A stretch of 64,000 nucleotides of DNA from Eunapius fragilis. Its lineage: Eukaryota; Porifera; Demospongiae; Spongillida; Spongillidae. Location of the stretch: positions 2,389,072 through 2,453,071 of the forward strand of contig OY811992.1 in NCBI GenBank assembly GCA_963681505.1, read 5' to 3'. The position numbers and the translations under genes were made by a program. Position 1 is the stretch's first letter. The number at the start of each line of letters is the position of its first letter. The notes below the pieces were generated by a model. It ran no database searches, was not told the DNA's origin, and saw only the letters and a list, made by a program, of their open reading frames with translations. Positions 51,453 through 63,589 of the stretch are shown one piece after another.

Positions 51453-54400
51453 GTGTGTGTGTGTGCATAATATCTATGGTTCTGTATGTTAGTGTGTGTA
51501 TTCGTGTGTGTTTTGTGTGTGCGTGTGTGTGCGTGTGTGCGTGTGTGCGCGTGTGAATGTGAGTGTTGTTTCTTTGTCTACAGTTGAGTTGTTTCATCGG
51601 AGACGTCATTGTTCCCATAACAATTAATCGCCACGCCCCATGGCACCAACCTCCTGGGACATCAGTACTAAACCCGTATTTGAATAACCTGTTGCTACTT
51701 AGCGTGTTCGGGATTCACCACAGGTAAATACTTTGATGGTGTTATGTAACGCCAAAAGTAGCCAAGCTGTAGTCTAACAGCAATATGGCTTGCATTTAAA
51801 AACATGCTGCCTGAGTGTAGATATGGTGCAAATTTTGATAAATGTGATGATGTAATGAGCACTGTGGGATGCAAGGAACATGCATGTACTGTTCTACAAT
51901 AACATATTGAAGGAGAGTTGAGCCTTTGTTAATCTATTACTTTGATATGTTTTTTTTTTCTTCGTACACTTTTACTTTCAACCAAACGCATACTGCAAGC
52001 ATTTGAATATTGTGAGGAAATAGTCACAATCGATGTAGCTACAGTTCAAACAAACTTTTTTGGACTGCAAAAATTAACTGTAATGAGGTAAAGGGTGGTT
52101 ACTCTATTATTAAGTATTGCTAGTTATAGGCATTTTTGTGGAAATTTGTGTTTATTTTTACATCTTACAATTAACAGTCTGATGCCAAGGGACTCTGTAA
52201 AGGCTGTAGTCAATTACCTCATCCCCCGGCGGATATACAGGCTGGTTTATGTGGCAATGGTTTGTCTCAATTTGGCTCTTCTTTTCTATTGCTGGCAGCC
52301 GATACCATCCATTGTCTGGGATGTAACAAACCCCATACTTTTCATCATTGTCCAAGGTACATACTTGCAATTATGTCATGAAGCCATGGTAATCTGCTAA
52401 TGGTGATTGATTTTACATGTTGGCAATTTTTCCCTTAATGTCTATTGTCCTGGGTGTCCCCCGTGGGGTACGTTTGTCCACCAAGGGGCACAGGAAACAA
52501 ATTATTTGGCGATTAGTCAATTCAGCTTTCCAGTGACATTTAATGGTTTTGCCACGTTGTACAAGTCCTTATCTATTTGGGCTGAAGCTTTGAAGACCTA
52601 ACAATATTTGCTGCTTATATAAAAGCTTGTCAAATTGGAGATACCCAATACGTTTGATGTGCATAAATAAATCTTTTAACTGGCCCCTAAATGGCGGCTG
52701 TACATAGCTAAGCGGAAAAAGCGACTTGTTCTAAGCTCTCGCCTTCAAAAACAAATCTTCTAAATAGCCACGTGGGATACAAAGTCCTTGCTCTAGCTAA
52801 ATATGTGATCTTTGGTCGTCGGTTATAACGTTATGCAGCGCATTTTCAAACTGTTTGGGAGGGTGTTACATACTGGGTGGTTCAGCTGAAATGAGCTGCT
52901 ACAAGAACAGCCAAACACGTTAGAGCTTCAAAGCTTCGACCCAAACAGATAAGAACTTGACAATGTGGCCAAGCCATTAAACATCACTGGAAAGCTGTAT
53001 TGACTAATCGCCAAATAATTTGTTTCCTGTGCCCCTTGGTGGACAAACGTGCTCTGCGGGGGACACCCAGGACAATAGACATTAATTATCAGATATTGTG
53101 CCAGTGCAATCCTACGAACATTGAACCTTATGATGTAATCCTACTAAAATTGATCCTTATGATGTAATCCTACTAACATTGAGCCTTATGATGTAATCCT
53201 ACTAACATTGAGCCTTATGATGTAATCCTACTAACATTGGACCTTATGATGTAATCCTACTAACATTGAACCATGTGATGTAATCGTACTAACGTTGAGC
53301 CTTATGATGTAATTCTACTAACATTGGACCTTATGATGTAATCCTACTAACATTGAACCATATGATGTAATCCTACTAACGTTGAGCCTTATGATGTAAT
53401 CCTACTAACATTGAGCTTTATGATGTAATCCTACTACATTGGACCTTATGATGTAATCCTTCTAACATTGATCCAAGTGAAAAGCAGTTGTAGTTAATTT
53501 TTTGCTAAGGTGATCATTGGCTCATGAGGATATTATTTCTCATCTCAGTATTAACTTGGCACTTCAAAAGTTGTACTTTTTTGTAAGTGAGCCCCCATCA
53601 ATGAATGCTGTGACGTTGCTCACAGAATGAGCATTGCCACTCCCTCTGGTCTAGCTGTCATTACCACTCCCTCTGGTCTAGCTGTCATTACCACTCCCTC
53701 TGGTCTAGCTGTCATTACCACTCCCTCTGGTCTAGCTGTCATTACCACTCCCTCAGGTCTAGCTGTCATTGCCACTCCCCCAGGTCTAGCTGTCTTACCA
53801 CTCCCCCAGGTCTAGCTGTCATTACCACTCCCTCTGGTCTAGCTGTCATTACCACTCCCTCAGGTCTAGCTGTCATTACCACTCCCTCAGGTCTAGCTGT
53901 CATTACCACTCCCCCAGGTCTAGCTGTCATTACCACTCCCCCAGGTCTAGCTGTCATTACCACTCCCCCAGGTCTAGCTGTCGTTACCACTCCCCCAGGT
54001 CTAGCTGTCATTACCACTCCCTCAGGTCTAGCTGTCATTACCACTCCCTCAGGTCTAGCTGTCATTACCACTCCCCCAGGTCTAGCTGTCGTTACCACTC
54101 CCCCAGGTCTAGCTGTCATTACTACTCCCTCAGGTCTAGCTGTCATTACCACACCCTCAGGTCTAGCTGTCATTACCACTCCCCCAGGTCTAGCTGTCAT
54201 TACCACTCCCCCAGGTCTAGCTGTCGTTACCACTCCCCCAGGTCTAGCTGTCATTACCACTCCCTCAGGTCTAGCTGTCATTACCACTCCCCCAGGTCTA
54301 GCTGTCATTACCACTCTACCAGGTCTAGCTGTCATTACCACTCCCTCAGGTCTAGCTGTCATTACCACTCCCCCAGGTCTAGCTGTCATTACCACTCCCC

Positions 54401-56578
54401 CAGGTCTAGCTGTCATTACCACTCCCCCAGGTCTAGCTGTCATTACCACTCCCCCAGGTCTCTAGAGCTGTCATTACCACTCCCCCAGGCTTAGCTGTCA
54501 TTTCCACATATGACCTGCCCACACTTCCATCATTCCCTCAGGTCTAGCTGTTCTGAGTTGCTTGCTGCTGTTTTTAGCTCTTCTGTGGCTCAACCCACTT
54601 GAGCTGCTTGGAGTTACTGATCCTCTGAACAGGGTGTTGAAGAGGTAACGCATGTATTAAATACTTACTTGGCTAGTCCTTGCAGCCACGAGAACCACAA
54701 CTAGATGTGTGCGTTCACACGAGTGCATTATTCTGTTCTGGATTTTGAAATCAACTTAAGTGCTCTTTAGTGAGTGCAACCAGACCCACACATTGTTTAG
54801 GCTTATGCATTCGTTATACCTTTGTACAATATATTGTCCAGGACAAGGCAATAGGAAAGAACGCTTGCACGGCTAATTAAAAATTCAGTGCGTTTAAAGA
54901 TGGATAGTCCAATTTTTGACGTGTGATGTAGTTCACAGATTGTTTTTTTAGAAAGCTTGGCAAATGTGATTATGTTGGACACTTACAAAGATGTAGGTGG
55001 TCTGTCTTCATAAGAGCCTTCATATGTTGATTATAAATCTACATCTGGTTTCTTTATATAGATGTATCATATAAAAGTGCATCAGTTAATTGTTAAAAGC
55101 ATAAATATTAATATCATGTGTTTTTATTTGAAGGGAAGTTGGACAGCCTCAATTGGTGACCACTGGCTTATATGGTATTACAAGGCATCCTGTGTACACA
55201 TTTCTGATTGCTTGCTTATGGATTACCCCAAAGATGGTATGTGTGTTTGAACTGTGTGGATAAGTTTGATCTGAATTGAATAAAGAACGTCAGTATTATT
55301 ACTCATTTTATTCTCTTACAATAGTTGACAAAGATGTTCACAGATATGACTTATTCAATATCTCCAGTTAAATTATAATGCCGCAATCTGATATTGAATA
55401 CTGATATTGTACCTCAAATTCATGATCTTTAATTTTTTTGTCTAGTAAGTTATTAATGCCTAGTATATGTAACCGTTGCAATCCCAATACATGTTTTTTC
55501 AAGTTTTCAATTTTTTAATCATTAAGATTTTGCGACTTAGAATCATGATTAGCCATCACATTTATATTCTATTTCTTTATATAAATGTGGCTGCTTCTTC
55601 ACACACTACAAATTGCATTAATACACACTGTGAATAATTCATTGAGGCTTGTTTTACGTCAGAAACATCAGTATAAGAGCTGTCTTATCCTGCAAATGAA
55701 TCCTCGATTTGCCATCATAATAATATTTTAGTACTTAGTGCCTCAAGCTTCAAGTTGTATGGCTTTCCAAGTTACACCTTCCATACTCAGTTCCTCTTTT
55801 ACGTAAACAGCAGTTAAATATATATGTTTAATAATGACTACTATTACTGCTAGCAATACATAAATAAATAAGTTAATATTTACATAAATAATGAATTAAA
55901 TGGTATGATCAGTAGTATTCAAGGGCCAATTGTGAAATGTTATGCTGTGATACAATGCCCCATGCATGCTCTGAATTGCTACGGGCACACATATCCACTC
56001 CAAGTCTTCACATCTAGGACCATTTTCTGAATTTTGTCTGACCGCTGACTCCCTGTGAATCCCAATTTGGCAATGGCAGTTAGAGTTAAGTGATAAAACC
56101 AACAGTGAAGGTCAAGAGCATGTAGTACGACTATGGGAACACTGAAAACGCTCTGCTTTGGATTCAATAATGTTCTACAAACAGTTTTCAGGCTTGAGCA
56201 CATGCTAATATTTGGGAATGTATGCAGTCGCTAAACTTTTTGTTTCACCCTGCTTTGAAAATGACCCTTTCAATGACTTGTTTGAAGGATGTATACATTG
56301 GCCGGAAGCTGATATGACGAAAATGACCTTTATTACTTGTTGTGCAAGTGTTTTCAATATACTTGCACATTTACATTGTGAGATTCTTTTTTTTTCCCTT
56401 GCAGACAGTGGGACATTTGCTCTTCTCATTAGTTCTGACACTCTATACCGTGTACGCAACCATTTACTATGAGGAACCTGACCTGGTGAAGTGCCTCGGG
56501 CCTTCCTACTCGGAATACATGAAGGATACACCTCGGTTCATCCCATGGCCAAAAACAAAATGTACCAAGAAGGAATGA
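51209..56578 (+). CDS. MddA/nurim-like membrane methyltransferase family protein, 6 exons, 257 aa
   Basis: Exons 51209-51283, 51584-51723, 52178-52356, 54542-54644, 55134-55236 and 56405-56578 join in phase (774 nt). The protein is a multi-pass membrane protein: HHSLMPRDSVK, WQPIPSIVWDVTNP, a hydrophobic stretch VLSCLLLFLALLWL, GITRHPVYTFLIACLW, MTVGHLLFSLVLTLYTVYA, then YYEEPDLVKCLGPSYSEYM near the end. That order matches bacterial methanethiol S-methyltransferase (MddA) and, more distantly, nurim of the inner nuclear envelope and isoprenylcysteine methyltransferases. The RHP and EE-D-L...G-Y-Y motifs are those implicated in S-adenosylmethionine binding. The C-terminal half looks more MddA-like than vertebrate nurim to me. 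Substrate is not determinable. Intron 3 holds a foldback element and two remarkable tandem arrays. Confidence 0.85.
52435..53085. mobile_element. Foldback element in intron 3 of the MddA-like gene
   Basis: TTAATGTCTATTGTCCTGGG and CCACCAAGGGGCACAGGAAA at left are complementary to TTTCCTGTGCCCCTTGGTGG and CCAGGACAATAGACATTAA at right. Arms are about 165 bp, spacer about 320 bp. No ORF. Confidence 0.85.
53095..53480 (+). repeat. 29-bp minisatellite carrying TACTAAC boxes
   Basis: CCTTATGATGTAATCCTACT plus AACATTGAG repeats about 13 times. Nine copies contain an exact TACTAAC. Confidence 0.9.
53637..54500 (+). repeat. 27-bp minisatellite of the exon-4 acceptor junction
   Basis: ACTCCCTCAGGTCTAGCTGT plus CATTACC repeats about 31 times. 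The true acceptor at 54541/54542 reads TTCCCTCAG/GTCTAGCTGT, so each unit is a copy of that intron-exon junction. The first units have CTGG in place of CAGG; most later units keep CAG/GT. Confidence 0.92.
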
Positions 56579-57599
56579 GAAGTCTATATTTTATGACAGC
56601 TTAGGCCTACTGTTGTAGAAGTATGGCTACTTGTAAAAAAATTGCTGTCTAAAAAGATGAGTGTGATGCATCTCATGAAGGATAAGAAGTATTTAGAATC
56701 AAAATGTAGGGACTGCCCATCATAAGGCTGTTTAGTGATAAATGGAAAACGTCCTTCCACTCTCAGGTTATTAAGTACAGAATAACTACTTGTAGCCCAG
56801 AACTTCCAATTTTTAAAAAGATACTGTATGGAACTTGACAGGCCCAAAAATTTTGCTAGCTACTCATAAATGTCCATTGCACCTATTGAGATGTGGAGGG
56901 GAAAGCTTACTGAGGAGAAAATAGAAATAGAAGTACACTGTGATGGGGATGTACTAGATGGACAAGACATGTCTTTCAGGGGTTAAGGGGATGGGGGGGG
57001 GGGGGGGGGATGTAAAATTAATGATGCTAGATTTTGGAGAGCACAGGAGGTGCACCCATAGGGACCAGGAGGGCCAAATATGGTAAACAATGATTGTGGA
57101 AGGCCCAATACAAAAGACGCAGGCAATGATACAGCTGTGGACACGTACCAGAACACAACAAATTGGCCAACACCTAATTCCTGAAGAAAAGGCTAAGTGA
57201 TCCAAAACAGAACAGGCACACTTTCATATCAATGTAGCTGCTTGCTACAGTGCTGCATGGTCCACAGACAAGTAGGCTAACGTATATTGCAAAGTTATCA
57301 TTATTGCTGGCTCTTAACGTGTGAGGTTATTTTGTGTTGTGCAATTGTGATGAATCGAAATTTAGATATGAATTTCATTTTCTTTGGATGAAACATAAAA
57401 TTACTCCAATGCAATATATGAATACAGTTGCATTATTGTGTAGTGTAAGCCAAGGTCAGTGAGGATAACTTAATAATCAAAGGTCCTGATGCAAATGACA
57501 CATTGGAACTTAGAGATTGCAATTGGAGCCTTGCCATTAAAATGAGTAAATGATGGAATGTATATACACACACATACACATACACAGTTACATCATACA
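56579..57599. other. Convergent intergenic gap
   Basis: Lies between the stops of the MddA-like gene (+) and USP (-). A poly-G run is near 56993. No AATAAA was found close to either stop. Confidence 0.4.
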
Positions 57600-60500
57600 C
57601 TAATACTGGTTAGGTGGCTCCAATGCACTGTAGAAAATAATATATGCGTTCTTGGACACCACACGAGGCAATCCCTCTGGTGGGGACAATGGAGTCATCC
57701 TGTGATGGCAAAGATAAATACACTGATTATCATCCTGCTCTTTAATGATTGCAAGTAAAGGAATAACTAATTCATCATGTTGCATGTGTGTGCATGCAGG
57801 TATGTTTTTTATTTTGGGGGGAGGCTCTTAAGTTTTTTACTCAAAGCTGTTATGTGTGTTAGCATGTACATAAATAAGGTCTTAATAAACATCAAGAGGC
57901 AGCAATCATATCAGGGAGAAGGTGGCATAGCCTCCCCCCTCCCTCACCACACATTAGGGTCCACTAACTGATCGCACTGTGTTATGATGCATACAGCAAC
58001 GGGTATTTATAGAGAGGGGAGGCTTATCTACGGTTATACTGCAGCACATACAGGGTGAATGCTCAGACAATCCACAGAGGCAAATTAAAAGTGTGAAGGG
58101 CAAAGCTGAGATGTGATACATAATTGCATAAGCTGGCATGGTCTTCCCCTTATCCTTTTATTGCACATAAATTTTAATGAGCTGCTATAATTAATCATCT
58201 GAAAATAAAAGAGGTATACTAACAACTTGTTTACCCAATGATGCAAATTGCAGCCAATTTGAAAACCTCTGTGTATTAAGTAGCACAGAGTACAAAGGAA
58301 ATTAGCTGTTCAGCAGTGTTCCACTTACTGAGAGTCATTAAAAAGTTGCCACTGGGACATGCTACCACTGGTCTTGCACCATGTTGTAAAGTGGCCAGAG
58401 TGCTGGCTGCCAGTATGGTTCACTATAGCAAATAGACAGTATCTGGCCTTGATGAAACCTAAGCATGAGGAATAATGATGATGAAAAGTTACAGCACATA
58501 GCCAAAAGCACACTTGAACAACAGTATGAACCCATTGCTCATCTCCTTATACCTTCTACCCCACCCCTCCCACCCCCTCCCCCCTCATACCCCCTCATTA
58601 GATCTATTGCTTCTCACCTGGTGAAGTGAGATACCTGTCCATATCCAGTGACAAGGGTACTGATAAGGGGGCCTCATGTTTCACCATGTTGCCCAACTCA
58701 CCACAACGGTTCAAAACTGAGCCAGTCAAGGGTCTTATACATTTACATGTGTTAGTATACAAGCAGTAGTAAATGGCCATTGCGTTTTTGAAGCCTCTTC
58801 CAATACAAGCACTCCTACACATATAGCAATTTAAAACCATCCAACCTACATTGTACATCTAACATAGCACTCCACAACCATCTAACCCCTGCACTCTCAC
58901 ATACTCCTGCACCCTATACCCTAGCATTGTACTCATACACCCATGTTCATTCTACAGTTGTCAAGGATACCAATGGCTATCACATGAGGCATCTTCTGTA
59001 GGGTAAGCTGCTTGACAGAGGTATTTCTTTTACTGCATTTATCACAGGTCTGAAAAATGGAGGCATAAACATCAATTTTGTGTAGTGAGGGAGGCCACAT
59101 TTTGCAAAGAGCCCTTGTGGATTCATTGATGCATAGAATGACCAGCACATCTGTACACAAATATATGAACGTGTGTGTGCCAACATGCCATCACAGCTCA
59201 CTGGTCTATCATCTTGGTCCAGCATCTCCTTCTTTGTGAATAGATCCAGGCAGGCCTCCAATCTTATTACTGAAGAAGGGTCGGATGGCTGCAGGGAATT
59301 AATAACATTGTCAGAGGTCCACACATTACATGCTGGATGTGGTATAAATATACCATTTCTCTGGTATACATTAAACCTTATCCTGAATATGGAGGACTTG
59401 ATTTCATTAAAAAAGAGTTGAAATATTATTACAAAAACTTCTACCAGTTGTTACATACGCCAAATCTACATACACATTGCATGCAAATACCTACCTGAGG
59501 GCAGGGTACTGTTATGTCCCAAAATGGTTCATATTTGATCCCCACATTCAAGCACTCCTGGCATTGCACTGAACTTTTAAGCATGCCCATAAAGCATGCT
59601 GCAAAGTCTGTCCTCTCTGCCATGAGTAATTTGATCCATGAAACCCTGGCCATTTCGGGTTCGCTATCATTCCTAAAAGGTAATGATGTGTCATACTGTC
59701 ATGTCTAAGAAGGGAGTTCCTCTTATCTAGGTGATAGTGGGCTTGAATACTGTACGGCCAGAATGCATCACACTACCCAACTAATACCACCGCATACACA
59801 CTGACACATACTCACTCACACCCACAAAAGATGACCCAACACATTATAAATAAATCTGTGTCTTCTTATCACAAAGGTGCATCCAATTACAACATGGACA
59901 TATGTCATTAGCTACAGAATTACTATGCCAATCAAGTTAGAACCTATTGCAGCGGATTTGCATACCTTAGGATCAAGGCCCGTGGATCCACTGGAGGTGG
60001 AGGCAAATTATGCTTGATTGACTTCCATTCTTCATGGAAGTCATCTATTAATAGTCGCAAAAATTCAGCAGCATCTTGTTGGCTAAAAATGAAACTACAA
60101 TTACAGTGCTACCAAATCATTTAACAGCCTTCATTTCCACACTGACATCAATATTACAAGAGAAGAACATATATCCAGATCTATGTGAATTACTTTTTGA
60201 CCAGCAGCCATTATTGTGGTAAACAAGACTCACCCATTGCCATTGAATAAAGGATGTCTTAGGTCAAAGGCAGCTTTGAACCTTTCGGGGTTCATAGCAG
60301 GTGTCTTCTTCATACCTTGAAGCAGATCACTGTAGCCTAAATTATGAGACAGTTAATACAATCCGATTTGGAAGGTGAACCAAATACAACACACAAATGG
60401 AGAGCATATGCACTAGGTGAATGTATAAATGCGGGGTGGTTGCCATAATAACCTATGCACAATTACAGGACAACTTACATATCAAAATGCTTTCATTCTT

Positions 60501-61217
60501 TAAGAAATTTTTGGTGCAGATATATCGGATAGAGTTGTTGAGTTCAGGTATATGTCTCAAAACTTGAACGATGGCATTCAAGTAACACGTGTTCCCGATG
60601 TTCATTAGAGTGCCAACAGCACAGTTGGTACTGGGCACGGGTACGCACGACTTTTCCGAGTTCGTACTTTGCTTTGGTACTTCCAAGGTGTTGGATGCAG
60701 CCACCATATGCATGACGTGAGTACCTCTAACCAACCGGGCATCTAGGTTGGGTGGGGACGAAGAGACCCCTGGTATCGTGTGTGCCCGTTGCAGGGGCGG
60801 TGAATGTGGTGCAGCTGCCTTCGGTTGGGTAGCTACAACAGAGTCGTTCAATGGACCAAAGATAGAACAACTTGCGCTGCGGCGTAATTTGACTGTCGAA
60901 GGGAGGGGCTGCCAGTCAAGCCCTGATGGCAGGGATTGGCTACGTCTCAGGATAAACGCATCCGGACGCCGTGGCGAGCCAATTCGTTGGGAAGGCGGGC
61001 ATAACGATATAGGCATTTCGTTCTTCACTGTGGGACTCCCGTGTGGCTGCGCTGGGACTGAACGTGACTCGGTGTTATGACGAGGCTCGGCTGCTGACAT
61101 TGCGTGGGAAATCTTGGCGCTCTGGCTACGTATGCTTTGCTTGTTGCTTCTTTTTCTTCGAAATATTTGGAGAACGCTTCGGAGGAGGTTAACACAAGCT
61201 TTCTTGGGAAGACACAT
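57600..61217 (-). CDS. USP-family deubiquitinase, 9 exons, 543 aa
   Basis: Exons on the minus strand: 61217-60479, 60336-60234, 60082-59966, 59672-59495, 59288-59202, 59049-58971, 58716-58618, 58458-58329, 57699-57600; 1632 nt in phase. USPs are cysteine proteases that remove ubiquitin. The Cys box MNIGNTCYLNAIVQVL (Cys211), QQDAAEFLRLLIDDFHEEW, a zinc ribbon (Cys357, Cys360, Cys410, Cys413), and the His box FAIVNHTGSQHSGHF (His490) with WQLFND make it look catalytically competent. The last exon gives SKNAYIIFYSA. Residues 1-200 are low-complexity and basic, with FRRKRSNK and two LRRS motifs, and lack known domains. The compact catalytic core suggests a USP2/USP21-type short USP, but I cannot assign an orthologue. 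Confidence 0.92.
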
Positions 61218-61532
61218 ACTATCACTCGGTGAACTGGTGCGTAAATGATGATATACGACGCTCTACGCGTAACGCCAAGTAGCCGGAGCAACTGGTTGCC
61301 ATGGTGGAACACTGAGCACAAAAACCAAATGCGCATATGCTACAGAGGCAAAGACAACCGACTATACACTGTATCCTCGCATTGTATCGCTGTGGTATTG
61401 GTCATGGCCTATTTAGAACTGTGAACTGTGGGAATAGAACCATCGTTGCGTTTGTTTGACTTTGTTTGCTTTCGTCTCCGGCTTATAGGCTTGCGCATGC
61501 GCATAAACTAGAAGTTTAAGGCGACAGTATAT
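61218..61532. promoter_or_regulatory. USP upstream region
   Basis: CG-containing, no clear TATA box. It includes short frames on the minus strand that only shadow the first exon. Confidence 0.3.
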
Positions 61533-61779
61533 CTACGAGAAAGTTGGTGGGATATAGGATTTGCAGGCAATTGGTGGTGTAAAAAGCAAGGAAACAAGGT
61601 CTTATCAGAAGGGAATTGTGTAATAGTCCTATATTAATTTTATAGCACATTTGTAGACATGTATTGTTTCTGTGCTAAATATAGGACTATTACATTTTCC
61701 CTTTTGATAAGACCTTGTTTCCTTGCTTTTTACACCACCAATTGCCTGAAAATCCTATATCCCACCAACTTTCTCGTAG
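61533..61779. mobile_element. Foldback element, family A copy 2
   Basis: CTACGAGAAAGTTGGTGGGA and AAGCAAGGAAACAAGGTCTT are complementary to TCCCACCAACTTTCTCGTAG and AAGACCTTGTTTCCTTGCTT. Arms are about 110 bp. Compare the copies at 63101 and 63590. Confidence 0.9.
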
Positions 61780-61801
61780 AGAATGTTTTTATTTACTTGT
61801 T

Positions 61802-61900
61802 TCATTGATTTTTTTTGTATGCCGATTCTAAAACGTCGTCTCGAACTTCAAGGTATCTCGCACGTCGTTTCGCTCGTTCCTTTTTCTGACGTGAAGGCAT
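61802..61900 (-). CDS. Small basic ORF, 32 aa, transposon-like
   Basis: MPSRQKKERAKRRARYLE and a short acidic tail, ending 22 bp from the foldback element at 61533-61779. The MPSR start and basic composition echo the fragment near 50360. Probably the N-terminal remnant of a transposon protein. Confidence 0.3.
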   Translation of the reverse strand: MPSRQKKERAKRRARYLEVRDDVLESAYKKNQ

Positions 61901-62103
61901 TTTGATAAAACAACTTCACTAACAAAAACGTTTCACACCAAACGACGATTGAATCACCAAAGAGTTTTCTCTAGTTGTGTGCTATTTATACAGATGCCTT
62001 AATTTCTAAATACCGTAATTACGTCACACAAGATATTTTACAATAACACAGGCCGTATAGTCGATTCTGTACCAAAGTATAAAATCGACTATTTTCATCA
62101 AGG

Positions 62104-62330
62104 AACCCCTTCCGACCAATTCTGAATCTAGTGGTGAAGTTTTCATCGTTTAAAAGTGTTCCTATCCCGAGTTATGAGCCCGCAAGAAGGAGGAGGATTG
62201 TTCCGGGACCGGGTACGAGGACGGGCAGTACCCTTTTGTTCTCAACAACCGCGTGGTTCTGTGACATAAAACAAAGACGAAACTGCTCACTTTTGACTTC
62301 TAGTTCGATTGCCATAACAAGGTAAACGAT
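62104..62330 (+). pseudogene. Duplicated, coding-like segment copy 1
   Basis: Reads PILNLVVKFSSFKSVPIPSY then RRRR and continues open to a possible donor (ACAAG/gtaaac). The DNA matches the segment at 63915-64000 over at least 85 bp. The opposite strand is also open (95 codons), so the coding strand is uncertain. No family recognised. Confidence 0.3.
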
Positions 62331-63100
62331 CCGTTCGTCGGGAGTCTTGGTAGAGAGTCTAGAGACGGGTCGCGTGTTATTAATGAGTTCATAATCGGGG
62401 TCAAATCCTATATGGAAGTTTCTAACGAAACTTCCGATTGCATGCATGTCGCATCTCACGAGTTGGTCTAATCCAACAGAGAATACAATACGATGGTTTT
62501 GTCAGTAAAAACCTACCTGTACAAACATGAATTATCCATTAAGGTGTAGACAGGGTGGTGAAGTTTGCTTGCGATATAAATACATGGATTGGAAACGAGA
62601 AAGATTACGGATTGGTGGCACGTAGATGCTTGGAGAGGCAGAGCACAGACGAGACATGCAATTTGTTTATCAAAATTGCCTAAATGATTCAAACTCCTTA
62701 ACAAATCCACCATGTCTCCCTCGTGCTAGTCGGCCACCAAAAAGAAAAGATAGTGATAGTAAACCTCATATATTTGAAACTCCTTTAGAATACTATATGG
62801 TGACAAGTAAAAATTAAAAACCATATCCTAATAATTCCTTAATACGTTCTACTGGATAGAGTGTTTTTAACGGTCTTTGTTTATGTATCGTACTCCTCGA
62901 AGCGGGTGGAATTAACACGACGCATAGAAAGCCAAAAAGGCGGAGTAGAAGGAAGCGTTATTTGACTGCAATGACTGGCATAAAGTTTACAGGGAAGATT
63001 ATAGTAACTCGCCCTGGGTACTGCTTGGCGAACCGACACTGCTTAGAAGAGTTTTAGCCTTTCAAAGGCGCCATTTTGTGATGTAACCACCCGCTCGTGA
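62331..63100. other. No gene recognised
   Basis: Short chance ORFs only. Confidence 0.35.
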
Positions 63101-63575
63101 TAGTGGTGTAAAAAGGAAGGGAACAAGGTTTTGGGAAAAGAAAAGAAAAAAACAAAATCCTATATTTATATAGCACTTCTTTTGGTTCTGTTGCATTTAC
63201 ACGTACTAAATATAGCAGAGGCGGCGGAAGGTATTTAAGATTGGTCAGGCCTCACCCACATTCAAAAATTATCGGAACAATCGTAGCCATTAAATGGCTA
63301 CGATTGTTCCGATAATTTTTGAATTTGTCGAACTTCCTGCCCTGGGCTCAATAAGCAGACAATGCTTAGCAGAGCCAGAGGATTGATTAACAGCTGCTAA
63401 CAAAATACTTTATTAGCAATGAATATTTAATGAACTCGGGGCCCAAGATTGCATTGGTCAGGCCATGGCCTGGTCGGCCTGACCGGTTCCGCCGCCACTG
63501 TTAATAGGATTTTTGTTCCATTTTTTCCTTTTCCCAAAACCTTCAGTGTTCCCTTCCTTTTAACACCACCATTGC
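63101..63575. mobile_element. Foldback element, family A copy 3, interrupted
   Basis: TAGTGGTGTAAAAAGGAAGG with GAACAAGGTTTTGGG at left faces CCCAAAACCTTCAGTGTTC and CCTTCCTTTTAACACCACC at right. The stem is split by the insertion at 63216-63500. Confidence 0.75.
63216..63500. mobile_element. hAT-like insertion inside a foldback element, with a perfect palindrome
   Basis: Termini CAGAGGCGGCGGAAGG and, on the minus strand, CAGTGGCGGCGGAACC resemble the hAT-like element at 48328. A perfect 63-bp palindrome (31-bp arms, one central base) occupies 63261-63323. Target duplications are not clean. Confidence 0.6.
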
Positions 63576-63589
63576 CTCCAATTCCTATA

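Noticed and set aside
53766-54449. ORF of 227 codons on the minus strand
   Set aside because: It is the reverse reading of the acceptor-derived 27-bp array.
55896-56203. Minus-strand ORFs in the last intron of the MddA-like gene
   Set aside because: Short, overlapping, no family signal, and inside a gene on the opposite strand.
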